Assembly (NCBI RefSeq): GCF_001553625.1
Contig: NZ_CP014230.1
Coordinates: 1,860,001 to 1,924,000, forward strand
Direction: 5' to 3'
DNA: 64,000 nt
Origin: Desulfomicrobium orale DSM 12838
Lineage (GTDB): Bacteria; Desulfobacterota; Desulfovibrionia; Desulfovibrionales; Desulfomicrobiaceae
In this document: piece by piece, positions 15,998-24,197 of the stretch
Layout: every line of letters begins with the position of its first letter
Position numbering within the stretch: the first letter of the stretch is position 1
Made by a program: the position numbers and the translations under genes
Notes under the pieces: generated by a model
What the model saw: the letters and a program-made list of their open reading frames with translations, nothing else
Database searches by the model: none
What the model was told of the DNA's origin: nothing

Positions 15998-16876
15998 ATG
16001 CAGTTCAAAGGTGCTTTCACGGCCCTTGTGACCCCTTTCACCAATGGCCGTATTGATGAAGACGCTTACAGAAATCTGATAGAATGGCAGGTGGAAAGCG
16101 GTATCAATGGTGTTGTTCCCTGTGGCACCACCGGAGAATCGGCCACATTGAGCCATGAGGAACACAAACAGGCTATCAGAATCTGTGTAGACCAGATTAA
16201 AGGGCGTGTACCTGTACTGGCCGGAGCTGGCTCCAACAATACGGCGGAAGCTGTGGAATTGGCCCGGTTTGCCAAAGACGCCGGTGCCGATGGCGTCCTC
16301 CTCATCACTCCCTACTACAATAAACCCACGCAGGAGGGACTGTATCAGCATTTCAAACATATCGCGGCTGAAGTTCCGATACCCTATATTCTATATAATG
16401 TACCGGGGCGTACGGGAGTTAATCTGCTCCCGGCCACGGTGGCCAGACTGTACAAGGATATTTCTGACATCTGCGGCATCAAGGAAGCCACTGGCGATCT
16501 GAATCAGGCTTCGCAGATACTGGAGTATTGCGGCCCGGATTTTCAGGTGCTCTCCGGTGACGATTTCACCATCCTGCCATTGTTGTCCATTGGTGGATGC
16601 GGGGTTATTTCCGTAGTATCCAACATTTTGCCGGAGGAAATGAGCGAGCTGTGTGCCGCTTGGTTCGCGGCGGATGTATCCAGAGCTCGGCAGCTTCATT
16701 TCGAACTGGCCGCCTGTTCGCGGATGATGTTTGTGGAAACCAATCCCATTCCGGTAAAGACGGCTCTTTCCATGATGAAACGTCTCAAATTAGAGCTTCG
16801 ACTGCCTCTTACTCCCTTGAGCACGACTAATGAAGAAGCCTTGCACGCTTTTCTCAAGGCAAGAAATATCATCTGA
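15998..16876 (+). CDS. dapA: 4-hydroxy-tetrahydrodipicolinate synthase
   Basis: Condenses pyruvate with aspartate semialdehyde, the first committed step to lysine and diaminopimelate. It has 292 residues, exactly the common size. The pyruvate-binding motif is [10 protein letters not shown] near residues 43-52. The catalytic Tyr is in [11 protein letters not shown] near residue 133, and the Schiff-base Lys is in GIKEATGDL near residue 161. The start is ATG 15998 with AAAGGAGAAAG upstream; an upstream in-frame extension belongs to a shadow frame over dapF. It lies 23 nt after the corrected dapF stop. No intrinsic terminator follows before the isocitrate dehydrogenase gene 138 nt away. Confidence 0.96.
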   Translation: MQFKGAFTALVTPFTNGRIDEDAYRNLIEWQVESGINGVVPCGTTGESATLSHEEHKQAIRICVDQIKGRVPVLAGAGSNNTAEAVELARFAKDAGADGVLLITPYYNKPTQEGLYQHFKHIAAEVPIPYILYNVPGRTGVNLLPATVARLYKDISDICGIKEATGDLNQASQILEYCGPDFQVLSGDDFTILPLLSIGGCGVISVVSNILPEEMSELCAAWFAADVSRARQLHFELAACSRMMFVETNPIPVKTALSMMKRLKLELRLPLTPLSTTNEEALHAFLKARNII

Positions 16877-17014
16877 AAGGATGTCTTGGTGTATGGGAAT
16901 TTAAGTATTGCTTTATTCTTGGCGAAAGAATTATGCTTTCACACTAGCGAAGTCAGGAATTATTCTTAATTTTAGGATAGTTGGTGTAGAAGTGCTCTTT
17001 TTTTGGAGAGAAGT

Positions 17015-18166
17015 ATGAGGCGAAAGGTTTTTTTTATTGAGGGCGATGGTATTGGCAAGGAGATATGGAAAGCCGGGCGGCCTGTGTTGGATCGTGCTCT
17101 TGAGTTGGCTTCTGGCGGAGAGCTGCAACTGGAGTGGGTGGAACTGCTCGCAGGAAAAAAAGCCTTTGCCGAAACAGGTTCTTATCTGCCGCAGGAAACT
17201 ATAGATATACTGAAGAATGCTGATCTGGCCATGAAAGGCCCTCTAGAGACACCTGTCGGCAAGGGTTTTCGCAGCCTGAACGTTACATTGCGGCAGACTC
17301 TTGACCTTTTCGCCTGCATCAGACCTGTTCAATATTTCGAAGGCATAGAGAGTCCGGTTAAGCATCCGGAACGAGTGAACATGGTTGTTTTTCGGGAGAA
17401 CACCGAAGATGTCTATGCGGGAATAGAGTGGGCTGCGGACAGTAAAGAGGCTAAGCGCCTCCTTACGTTTCTGAGGGACGAGATGGGGGTTTGCCTTGAC
17501 GAAAGAAGTGGAGTGGGACTGAAGCCCATGACCGCAAATGGCTCGAAGCGATTGATACGCAAGGCTATTCAATTTGCTCTGGACCAGAGACGGCAGAGCG
17601 TAACGCTTGTGCATAAAGGCAATATCATGAAGTTCACGGAGGGGGCCTTCCGTAACTGGGGTTATGAACTGGCTGCCGAAGAGTTTGCCGGGCAAGTGAT
17701 ATGCGAAGGTGGGGATTGTTGTCCTCCCGGAAAGCTTGTGTTGAAGGACAGGATTGCGGACGCCATGTTTCAGGAGGTGCTGATTCGCCCGGAGCAGTAC
17801 GACGTCGTTGCAACGCCAAATTTGAATGGAGACTATCTCTCTGATGCTCTGGCTGCTCAGGTCGGCGGGTTGGGATTGGCTCCAGGGGTAAATATGAGCT
17901 CCCGTTTGGCTTTTTTCGAGCCAACCCATGGTACTGCTCCCTCCATCGCGGATAAGGATTTGGCCAACCCGGGGAGCCTCGTTTTATCAGGTGCATTGAT
18001 GTTTGATCATCTCGGTTGGCATGAAGCTGCGAACAGGGTACGGTCTGCTGTGGGAAGAGCCATCGCGCTTAAGAAGGTGACAATCGATCTTGCCACGCAG
18101 ATAGACGGTGCTTCGAAGGTCGGTTGCAAGGAGTTTGGTGAGACTCTTATGCGATTTTTGGAGTGA
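17015..18166 (+). CDS. icd: isocitrate dehydrogenase, probable NAD type
   Basis: Oxidative decarboxylation of isocitrate to 2-oxoglutarate. It has 383 residues, shorter than the 416-residue E. coli enzyme. The substrate loop is GFRSLNVTLRQTLDLFACIR with the regulatory serine present, and ENTEDVYAGIEW is the family signature. Cofactor positions differ from the NADP enzyme: THGTAPSIADKD replaces the E. coli THGTAPKY pair (Lys344/Tyr345), and VTIDLATQ replaces the segment carrying Tyr391 and Arg395. From known structure-function rules this predicts NAD preference. I chose ATG 17015 with TTGGAGAG 4 nt upstream; an in-frame TTG earlier lies within that site. A related decarboxylating dehydrogenase (homoisocitrate type) is less likely given the serine loop. 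Confidence 0.88.
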   Translation: MRRKVFFIEGDGIGKEIWKAGRPVLDRALELASGGELQLEWVELLAGKKAFAETGSYLPQETIDILKNADLAMKGPLETPVGKGFRSLNVTLRQTLDLFACIRPVQYFEGIESPVKHPERVNMVVFRENTEDVYAGIEWAADSKEAKRLLTFLRDEMGVCLDERSGVGLKPMTANGSKRLIRKAIQFALDQRRQSVTLVHKGNIMKFTEGAFRNWGYELAAEEFAGQVICEGGDCCPPGKLVLKDRIADAMFQEVLIRPEQYDVVATPNLNGDYLSDALAAQVGGLGLAPGVNMSSRLAFFEPTHGTAPSIADKDLANPGSLVLSGALMFDHLGWHEAANRVRSAVGRAIALKKVTIDLATQIDGASKVGCKEFGETLMRFLE

Positions 18167-18249
18167 TACAGAGCCTTCAATTGCGGGCTCATATGGAATT
18201 CATGGCCTTCAAGGCACTGTTTCGAACTGGAAAAGTATCTTATTCACTC

Positions 18250-18279
18250 TTGCTTAGTGCGACAAACCTGTGCTAATAG
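18250..18279 (+). promoter_or_regulatory. candidate sigma-70 promoter of the pil operon
   Basis: TTGCTT at 18250-18255 and an extended -10 TGC-TAATAG (hexamer 18274-18279) are 18 bp apart, about 110 bp upstream of pilM in the 221-bp icd-pilM gap. It is the best match in this gap; unproven. Confidence 0.3.
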
Positions 18280-18387
18280 AATAGTTATCTAGGTTGGGTC
18301 CGCCGAGAGAAGTTGAGTGTGGGCGCGGGAGTTTTTTGATGAATTGAATGTTTTTAATGCGGAAGTTTCTGATGGAGATACTGTCAG

Positions 18388-19440
18388 GTGAAGAAAAGTA
18401 GTTTTTTTTCAAGAAAGAGGGCTGGTGTGGGTTTAGATCTTGGCAGTGAATGGTTAAAGCTTGTCAAGGTTTCGATGGGAAAGAATGGTTGTGTTCTGGA
18501 GTCTCTTTCGAGGACTCCATGGCAGTCAGGGGAGCTTGATAATAATGTTGCCACAGGGAAAAAAATTTCCAGTCTATGGGGGCAGCTTGCCTTGAAGGAG
18601 AAGACTGTCGTTTCTTCAATGGCTGGCCATGCAGTCATCGTGAAGAGGGTCGCCTTTGAAGCCGAATCGCCAAAAACTCTTGGGGATGTTGTGCTGAGAG
18701 ATGCCCGACAGTATATTCCTTTTGACATTAACGATGTTTATATCGATTATCATGTACTGGGGAGAGGAGTAAAAGAGGGCTCTTTTGATGTGCTTCTTAT
18801 TGCCAGTAAAAAGCGAGCTGTTCAAAGCCTGAGCGAGGCAATTGGGCAGGCGGACTTGGCACTCTCCATTGTAGATGTGGATTCTTTTGCGTTGTGCAAC
18901 AGCTTTGAATATAATTATCCAGACTTTAGTGGTAAATATGTATATCTTCTTGATATCGGAGGCACCCAAAGTATTTTTTGTATTTATCAGGACGGGAAAC
19001 CTCTCTTTTTGCGAGAAGTATCTTTCGGGGGAAAATCAATAACGGAAGCTATAGCATCTGCCTTGAACATCAAGCGTGTTGATGCAGAGCGGATAAAGAT
19101 AAATGGAAATGACGAATTGAATGAAGATCAGAGTCGGGCTGCTCTGAATGCAGTAGATAAGACTCTGAAGGCTTGGTGTGACGAAATAAAGAGGTTAATT
19201 GGTTTCTATCAGTCTTCATCTGACCATGTCGCAGTAGTAAACTCTATGTTTCTTTCTGGCGGTGGGTCTTTGCTTGCTTCTTTGCCACGAGTATTTCAAG
19301 ATGAGCTGAGGCTGGAGGCTCACTATCACGACCCCTTTCGTAAAGTAAAGTTTGATGAGAACCAATTCCAAAGAGAATATCTTAAGGAAATAGCTCCTCA
19401 AATGGTGGTGCCATTCGGGCTTGCTCTTAGAGGGGCCTAA
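18388..19440 (+). CDS. pilM: type IV pilus assembly ATPase-fold protein PilM
   Basis: Cytoplasmic actin-like protein of 350 residues that docks on the PilN N-terminus to build the pilus alignment subcomplex. The fold is visible as phosphate-1 motif VGLDLGSEWLKLVKV near residues 13-27, LLDIGGTQSIF near 187, and phosphate-2 like FLSGGGSLLASLP near 286. The Asp-Val segment SIVDVDSFAL is typical of PilM. The start is GTG at 18388, preceded by a weak site (GATGGAGAT about 11 nt away). It is the first gene of pilMNOPQ and is followed by 23 nt and then the original pilN start codon. Its composition is more AT-rich than neighbouring regions. Confidence 0.92.
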   Translation: MKKSSFFSRKRAGVGLDLGSEWLKLVKVSMGKNGCVLESLSRTPWQSGELDNNVATGKKISSLWGQLALKEKTVVSSMAGHAVIVKRVAFEAESPKTLGDVVLRDARQYIPFDINDVYIDYHVLGRGVKEGSFDVLLIASKKRAVQSLSEAIGQADLALSIVDVDSFALCNSFEYNYPDFSGKYVYLLDIGGTQSIFCIYQDGKPLFLREVSFGGKSITEAIASALNIKRVDAERIKINGNDELNEDQSRAALNAVDKTLKAWCDEIKRLIGFYQSSSDHVAVVNSMFLSGGGSLLASLPRVFQDELRLEAHYHDPFRKVKFDENQFQREYLKEIAPQMVVPFGLALRGA

Positions 19441-19463
19441 GCTTTAGATGCTAGGATAATTTT

Positions 19464-19478
19464 ATGATAAAAATTAAT
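19464..19478 (+). pseudogene. pilN: stranded original 5' end of pilN
   Basis: ATG ATA AAA ATT AAT, with AGGA 7 nt upstream, are the first five codons of the ancestral pilN. They are cut off from the rest by the insertion sequence. From here the ribosome would read into the element and stop within about 50 codons. Removing the element joins these codons exactly to TTA CTC CCT and gives the usual PilN N-terminus MIKINLLP. Confidence 0.85.
19471..19478. repeat. left 8-bp target-site duplication of the insertion
   Basis: AAATTAAT immediately left of the element, matched exactly by 20215-20222 on the right. Eight bases is the usual duplication length of the IS1595 family. Confidence 0.92.
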
Positions 19479-20214
19479 GGGTCATGCCTAGTCCGTGAGT
19501 CTCCATTCGACTATAAGGCTAGTCACGACAATGAAAAACAAGTATGCGAAGCGTTCAAGAATTTCAGAGGCCAAAGTCCGACAAATAGTGAAGCTGTTTG
19601 CCGTGGATTTGAATGCCCTGCAGATAGCTGAAATAGCCGGGGTAAATCGTAATACCGCGAACCGTTATCTGGCTGCTTTCCGAGAGAGGATTGCCCGGTT
19701 CTGCGAGGCGGAGTCTCCTGTTCAAGGCGAAGTTGAGGTTGATGAAAGCTATTTTGGCGCACGCCGCGTTAAAGGAGTCAGAGGCCGAGGAGCCAAGGGC
19801 AAAACCATTGTGTTCGGCTTATTCAAGCGTGAAGGTCGCGTTTATACCGAAATTGTCCCGGACTGTTCAAAAATCACCCTCCAAGGGATCATCCGGGGCC
19901 GCGTGAAACTTGAAAGCATTATTCACTCTGATGGCTGGCGCGGCTATGATGGTCTCGTAGACCTAGGCTACCAAAAACACTTCCGGGTTGAGCATGGCAA
20001 CAATGAATTTGCCAATAAAAACTCACACATTAACGGCATTGAGAGCTTCTGGGCTTTTGCCAAAACACGACTTGTTCGTTTTAGGGGTTTGCCCAAGCAC
20101 ACTTTTTACTTTCATTTGAAAGAATGTGAATTTCGCTTTAACCATAGAAACGAAGATAGTTATAAACTTCTGCTCAAAATGCTCAGAGAAAATCCACTCA
20201 GCTAGGCATGACCC
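19479..20214 (+). mobile_element. complete IS1595-family insertion sequence, 736 bp
   Basis: Bounded by perfect 13-bp terminal inverted repeats, GGGTCATGCCTAG at 19479-19491 and CTAGGCATGACCC at 20202-20214, and flanked by 8-bp duplications. It carries one transposase gene reading in the same direction as the pil operon. Intact ends, perfect duplication and an unbroken transposase suggest a recent insertion. It splits pilN after codon 5, yet its right inverted repeat contains an ATG that is in frame with the rest of pilN. No other copy is visible in this window. Confidence 0.95.
19531..20205 (+). CDS. IS1595-family transposase (ISXO2-like)
   Basis: About 224 residues. An N-terminal helix-turn-helix (ALQIAEIAGVNRNTANRYL near residues 30-50) precedes the ISXO2-like catalytic domain: GEVEVDESYFGARR with the first Asp, IIHSDGWRGYDGL with the second, and HINGIESFWAFAKTRL with the terminal Asn/Glu-type segment. 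There is no N-terminal zinc ribbon, so it fits the small IS1016-like subgroup. The start is ATG 19531; an in-frame GTG at 19495 is possible. The stop TAG at 20203-20205 lies two bases before the new pilN start, so translation of pilN may be coupled to the transposase. Confidence 0.93.
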   Translation: MKNKYAKRSRISEAKVRQIVKLFAVDLNALQIAEIAGVNRNTANRYLAAFRERIARFCEAESPVQGEVEVDESYFGARRVKGVRGRGAKGKTIVFGLFKREGRVYTEIVPDCSKITLQGIIRGRVKLESIIHSDGWRGYDGLVDLGYQKHFRVEHGNNEFANKNSHINGIESFWAFAKTRLVRFRGLPKHTFYFHLKECEFRFNHRNEDSYKLLLKMLRENPLS

Positions 20215-20795
20215 AAATTAATTTACTCCCTCAGCAGAAACGGGTCCGGGCTACTAATGCGCATGGAGATATATCTCTATTTATTTTTGGACTGATTATT
20301 CTGGGTGCTCTTATTTTTGGGGTAGACTACTATTTTTCTGCTCAAAAATACGATCTTGAAAGCTTGGTACAGAAGAAGGAGCAAACTAAAAAATTGCTTG
20401 AAGTCAAGGTCGCAAAAGTCAAAGCGATTCAAGAAGAACTTGAGAAGATTAAAGGCCGGATTGAAGTTATCAAGATGGTTCGTCTGCGTCAGGGTTTGCC
20501 TGTCCGATATATTGATGAAGTTGCCTCTAATGTCCCTCAAGATAAAATGTGGTTGGAAACTTTTACACTTAATGCCAATGGCAATATTGCATTGACTGGC
20601 GTGGCTTTGGATAACCAAGTTTTTGCCCGTTATGTTGAAGACCTTAGGGCATCAAACTATATTGCCATTGTCGATACTCAGCGTACTTCACGGCAGACTG
20701 TAGATGGATTGGATCTCGTATCATTTCAATGTGTTGTCATTGCTCGTGAGTATTTTGAAAATTTAGATATAAACGGGACTGCAACAAATGGATAA
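20208..20795 (+). CDS. pilN: type IV pilus inner-membrane protein PilN, start codon supplied by IS
   Basis: Bitopic inner-membrane protein (195 residues) linking PilM in the cytoplasm to PilO in the periplasm. INLLPQQK is the conserved PilM-binding N-terminal motif. A membrane segment at about 23-43 is followed by a coiled coil (YDLESLVQKKEQTKKLLE) and a ferredoxin-like domain. The present start ATG 20208 lies in the right inverted repeat of the insertion sequence, giving MTQINLL in place of the ancestral MIKINLL. Everything after residue 3 is unchanged. There is no good ribosome-binding site of its own; re-initiation from the transposase stop 2 nt upstream is likely. It overlaps pilO by 8 nt. 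Confidence 0.93.
   Translation: MTQINLLPQQKRVRATNAHGDISLFIFGLIILGALIFGVDYYFSAQKYDLESLVQKKEQTKKLLEVKVAKVKAIQEELEKIKGRIEVIKMVRLRQGLPVRYIDEVASNVPQDKMWLETFTLNANGNIALTGVALDNQVFARYVEDLRASNYIAIVDTQRTSRQTVDGLDLVSFQCVVIAREYFENLDINGTATNG
20215..20222. repeat. right 8-bp target-site duplication
   Basis: AAATTAAT directly after the right inverted repeat, identical to 19471-19478. Its first two bases complete codon 3 and the remainder form codons 4-5 of the rebuilt pilN. Confidence 0.92.
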
Positions 20796-21420
20796 TAAAT
20801 CAATCTCCAGAAAATTTTCAGAGCTTTCATCTACTCACAAGGTATTATTATTTTTGATTATAGTATGTTGTGCGTGTGGTGCGTATTGGTATGCCATTTT
20901 GGATGACAAGTTAACTGAGATTGCTCAACTTGCACAAACATCTGAAAAGCTGGACCAAGATATAGAGCGCTACAAGACCCTGGTTGCAAAACTACCAGAG
21001 CTTGAGCAGAGTCTGAGCGCACAAAAGAAAGAGTTATATTACGCAATGACTCTTCTCCCAGAAGATGCTCGTGCCCTCGAGTCGCTGTTAGCCTCTTTTG
21101 AAAAGCTGGGAAGGGATGAACATGTTGAGTTTGTTCTTTTTCAGCCAGGTCCTGAACAGCAAGCAGATTTCTACGCCACGAGGACTGTACAGTTACAGAT
21201 CAGCGGGACGTTTCATCGTCTTCTTACATATTTTGATCGTCTCTCCCGCTTAGATCGCTTGGTTACAATCCAAGATGTGACATTCTCCCCTGTTTCGGAC
21301 CTTTCTCCTACAGAGAAGTATTTGAATGTAAATTTGGTGCTGCAGGTGTACAGAGCTCTCACGGAAGCGGAGATAAAGGCTCGAGAAGAACAACAAAAAC
21401 AAGCTGAAAACAAAAAATGA
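20788..21420 (+). CDS. pilO: type IV pilus inner-membrane protein PilO
   Basis: A 210-residue partner of PilN in the alignment subcomplex. A short cytoplasmic segment, one membrane helix at about 17-36 (VLLFLIIVCCACGAYWYA), then a periplasmic coiled coil (KLDQDIERYKTLVAKLPELEQ) and a ferredoxin-like domain with YFDRLSRLDRLVTIQDV, typical of PilO. It overlaps pilN by 8 nt and pilP by 4 nt (ATGA), so translation is coupled through pilNOP. The C-terminus is charged and helical (KAREEQQKQAENKK). Confidence 0.92.
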   Translation: MDNKSISRKFSELSSTHKVLLFLIIVCCACGAYWYAILDDKLTEIAQLAQTSEKLDQDIERYKTLVAKLPELEQSLSAQKKELYYAMTLLPEDARALESLLASFEKLGRDEHVEFVLFQPGPEQQADFYATRTVQLQISGTFHRLLTYFDRLSRLDRLVTIQDVTFSPVSDLSPTEKYLNVNLVLQVYRALTEAEIKAREEQQKQAENKK

Positions 21421-21941
21421 TTATGAAAGACCTAAAAATTATCCCTAGTATTTTTTTTATAGTTTGTTTCATTTTTTTGGCGCAATGTTCTTGGGCTGAA
21501 GAGCTTGATAACGCTACAAATACTACATTGCCGGATGATGAGATGCCGGGATGGGTTACTCCCTACTATTCGCCATATGAGGCAAAGAATAAGACTGATC
21601 CCTTCGTTTCTTTTGTAAAAGTTCGTGCCTATGAGCTGCTGGAAGCTGCAAAGAGGGCGAAAGCCCAGAAAAAAGCCTCCACACCACTTGAAACTGTGGA
21701 GGTACATACCCTAAAGCTGATTGGTATTATCAATAAAGGTAATGGCCAAACCGCAGCAATGGTAGAGCTACCTGATGGAAAGGGTTATCTTATTCGACCT
21801 GGGACTATTGTCGGACTGTATGATGGTGTTGTGAAAGAAATAAAAAACGCTACTGTTGTGGTTGAAGAAAATATCATGGATATTTTTGGTGAATCTAAAC
21901 AACGCACAATAAATTTAAGATTGCGCCAAGAGAAGGAGTGA
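21417..21941 (+). CDS. pilP: type IV pilus assembly protein PilP
   Basis: A 174-residue periplasmic protein connecting the PilNO platform to the PilQ secretin. An N-terminal hydrophobic signal (IFFIVCFIFLAQC) could give either a lipidated Cys24 (box LAQC, with an unusual Gln before Cys) or a signal-peptidase cut near SWA-EE. The mature part has a flexible region with DPFVSF, then the PilP beta domain: LKLIGIINKGNGQTAAMVELPDGKGYLI and VGLYDGVVKEI. It starts at ATG 21417, overlapping the pilO stop by 4 nt; a second ATG at 21423 is possible. pilQ begins 6 nt after its stop. Confidence 0.9.
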   Translation: MIMKDLKIIPSIFFIVCFIFLAQCSWAEELDNATNTTLPDDEMPGWVTPYYSPYEAKNKTDPFVSFVKVRAYELLEAAKRAKAQKKASTPLETVEVHTLKLIGIINKGNGQTAAMVELPDGKGYLIRPGTIVGLYDGVVKEIKNATVVVEENIMDIFGESKQRTINLRLRQEKE

Positions 21942-21947
21942 GTAGAT

Positions 21948-24059
21948 ATGAGGATGCCTAAGTCCACATTCAAACTTGTGAGTGTTCTTTTTTTTATTGT
22001 TGCGTTTTCTTCCTGTGCTGCGAAGTCGAAAGATGCCACCACTCTGTCATCTTCAGAAACTTCAGAAGAAAAGGTTACCCAGACGGATCTTTCTGGGGCA
22101 TTGGCTATTTCAGAATCTTTAGGGAAAACTATCATAGATATTCCTGTTTCATCTGAAACTCAGCCTCACGCAAAATACGATAATTCAAACAATATAGTCG
22201 TATCTTTCACCCCTCCAATTGTTCATTTTGATATCCCTGTGTTGGACACTTCTCTTGTTAAATCCGTTACAAAATCAGATAGTAATGGATTGGTTGACTC
22301 TGTAACTGTTTTTTTAGGTACAAAGAGTAAATTTTTGCTTTCCAAGCAGGGGGAAAATATCGCACGGCTTGTGTTGGTGCCGGATGAGATTCCCGCAACT
22401 TCTCCACTACCGACCAATTATATTTCTTCTCTGGACTTTCGGGAGAGAAAGGAAGGATTGCAGATCACTGCATATTCCAGTCTCCCTTTTGAAGTTACAC
22501 CCAAGGACAGTGATGTCTTCCAGCTTCAATTTGCCAAAGCTCAGTTTTTGGAGAATTTACTCAAAAAATATGATCTCAGTCAGCTGAGGACTCCCATTAA
22601 ACATGTACTTGCACAAAATAATGATGGTGGAGCGCTTTTATCCCTTGCAGGAGTGAGGAATCCCGCTCTTTCTATTCAACGAAAGAACGATGAAACAATT
22701 ATTCTTGTCAAGGTTAAGAGTGAATCTATCAGGAGAGGTCAGCCTCTCAAAATATCTGGAAAAACGAAGGTCTCTCCTGATGCCAGTGCGTTGGATGCTG
22801 CAAGTGATGCAGAGATTCAGGAACTCAACACTCTTTTTCCTGGGATGAAGGAGCATTACACTGGTGAGAGGATCTCCATAGACCTTCAGGATGCTGATGT
22901 TGAACTTGTATTGAGACTTATTTCTGAAGTCAGTGGCTATAATCTTATTCTTGATGATGAGATTTCAGGAAAAATTTCTTTGAAGCTTGTGGATATCCCT
23001 TGGGATCAGGCCCTTGATCTGGTCCTTTTGCAGAGAAACTTGGGCGTAGTCATGAAGGGCAATATCATGCGCGTTGCTTCTGCCGCCAAGCTTGAAGCTG
23101 AACGTGCACAACTTCAGAAGGCTCGTGAAGCAGCGATGCAGGCCAAGGCAAGCCTGGAAAATCTTGCTCCTCTGAAAACTGACTATATTCAGATCAACTA
23201 TAGTACTGCTGCGGACTTTGAAGGCAAGGTAAAGACATTTATATCGCCTCGTGGCTCTGTTTCCTCTGATCCGCGTACAAATATTCTGATTGTTACAGAT
23301 ACGGAAGCGACGCTGAAACGTATCAGCAGCTTTATTAAAAAACTTGATAGGGCTGAACGCCAAGTTATGATCGAAGCTCGTGTCGTATACGCCACAGATG
23401 AGTTTCAGCGTAGCCTTGGGGTCAAGTGGGGAACAGGTTATGCCACGGAATCAAAGGAAAACGAACCTAAGGAGCAGTGGCGGGGTAGAGTTGGAAGCAC
23501 CGGTTTGAATATGATTAATACGGTAAACGGCATCACTCTCGGCGGTTCGATAGGAAAGTATCTGGGGAAAGATCTTTTCGCTTTGGATGCGTCGCTGCAA
23601 CTCGGCGAGGCGAAAAATCTGGTTAAAACTATTTCTTCACCCAGAATTTTGACCCTGAATAACAACCGTGCGGAAATTCAGCAGGGTACGAAGCTTGCCA
23701 CGGCCACGGAGTCATCCAGCGGTGGCACGACCACAGAATATGAAGAAGCTGTGCTGCGCATTTCTGTATTGCCGCAGATTACGCCAGACAATAAGTTGAT
23801 TCTTGATCTTGAGATCAATGATGACAGCCCGAAAAGCGATGGCCGGGATATCGACACCAAGCAGACGAAAACCAAGATGATGGTCAATGATCGGGAGACG
23901 ATCGTTATCGGCGGTGTGCAGAAAACCACGGAAACGACGGGGAGTAACAAAGTGCCCGGTATTGGGGATATACCAGGGCTTGGTTGGCTGTTCAAGAATA
24001 CATATGACTCCAAAAGCAAGGCTGAGTTATTGATTTTCATCCAGCCGAGGATTCTATAA
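21948..24059 (+). CDS. pilQ: type IV pilus secretin PilQ
   Basis: Outer-membrane channel for the pilus, 703 residues. The signal peptide ends in FSSC (Cys23), so a lipoprotein is likely. One AMIN-like region lies at about 60-250, a secretin/TonB short domain near 300-360 (ISIDLQDADVELVLRLIS), N-type domains near 400-470 (LKTDYIQINYSTAADFEGKV), and the secretin core to the end (VMIEARVVYATDEFQRSLGVKWG; VPGIGDIPGLGWLFKN). The start has AAGGAG about 9 nt upstream. It is the last gene of the operon, followed by a strong intrinsic terminator. The window contains no pilin, pilB, pilC or pilD; pilT and pilU lie 29 kb away. Confidence 0.95.
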   Translation: MRMPKSTFKLVSVLFFIVAFSSCAAKSKDATTLSSSETSEEKVTQTDLSGALAISESLGKTIIDIPVSSETQPHAKYDNSNNIVVSFTPPIVHFDIPVLDTSLVKSVTKSDSNGLVDSVTVFLGTKSKFLLSKQGENIARLVLVPDEIPATSPLPTNYISSLDFRERKEGLQITAYSSLPFEVTPKDSDVFQLQFAKAQFLENLLKKYDLSQLRTPIKHVLAQNNDGGALLSLAGVRNPALSIQRKNDETIILVKVKSESIRRGQPLKISGKTKVSPDASALDAASDAEIQELNTLFPGMKEHYTGERISIDLQDADVELVLRLISEVSGYNLILDDEISGKISLKLVDIPWDQALDLVLLQRNLGVVMKGNIMRVASAAKLEAERAQLQKAREAAMQAKASLENLAPLKTDYIQINYSTAADFEGKVKTFISPRGSVSSDPRTNILIVTDTEATLKRISSFIKKLDRAERQVMIEARVVYATDEFQRSLGVKWGTGYATESKENEPKEQWRGRVGSTGLNMINTVNGITLGGSIGKYLGKDLFALDASLQLGEAKNLVKTISSPRILTLNNNRAEIQQGTKLATATESSSGGTTTEYEEAVLRISVLPQITPDNKLILDLEINDDSPKSDGRDIDTKQTKTKMMVNDRETIVIGGVQKTTETTGSNKVPGIGDIPGLGWLFKNTYDSKSKAELLIFIQPRIL

Positions 24060-24114
24060 ATGAGACGATATGATTTCTAACTTTATATAAGTTTTGGGAC
24101 AGCATTCATTTATG

Positions 24115-24153
24115 ATTGGAGGGAGCATTTTACGCTGCCTCCAATTATTTTTT
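24115..24153 (+). terminator. rho-independent terminator of the pil operon
   Basis: ATTGGAGGGAGC at 24115-24126 pairs with GCTGCCTCCAAT at 24134-24145 (one mismatch, 7-nt loop), followed by TTATTTTTT. It lies 55 nt after pilQ and before the peptidase gene, closing the pilMNOPQ transcript. Confidence 0.92.
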
Positions 24154-24197
24154 AATGGTCTTTTTTAGAAGAAGTAATACTACCAACAGGAGCTCAG

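Noticed and set aside
15975-16056. dapF continuing to 16056 as a longer protein
   Set aside because: The residues after FLGG do not match DapF and run into dapA, while the shifted frame gives the conserved C-terminus and a stop at 15974.
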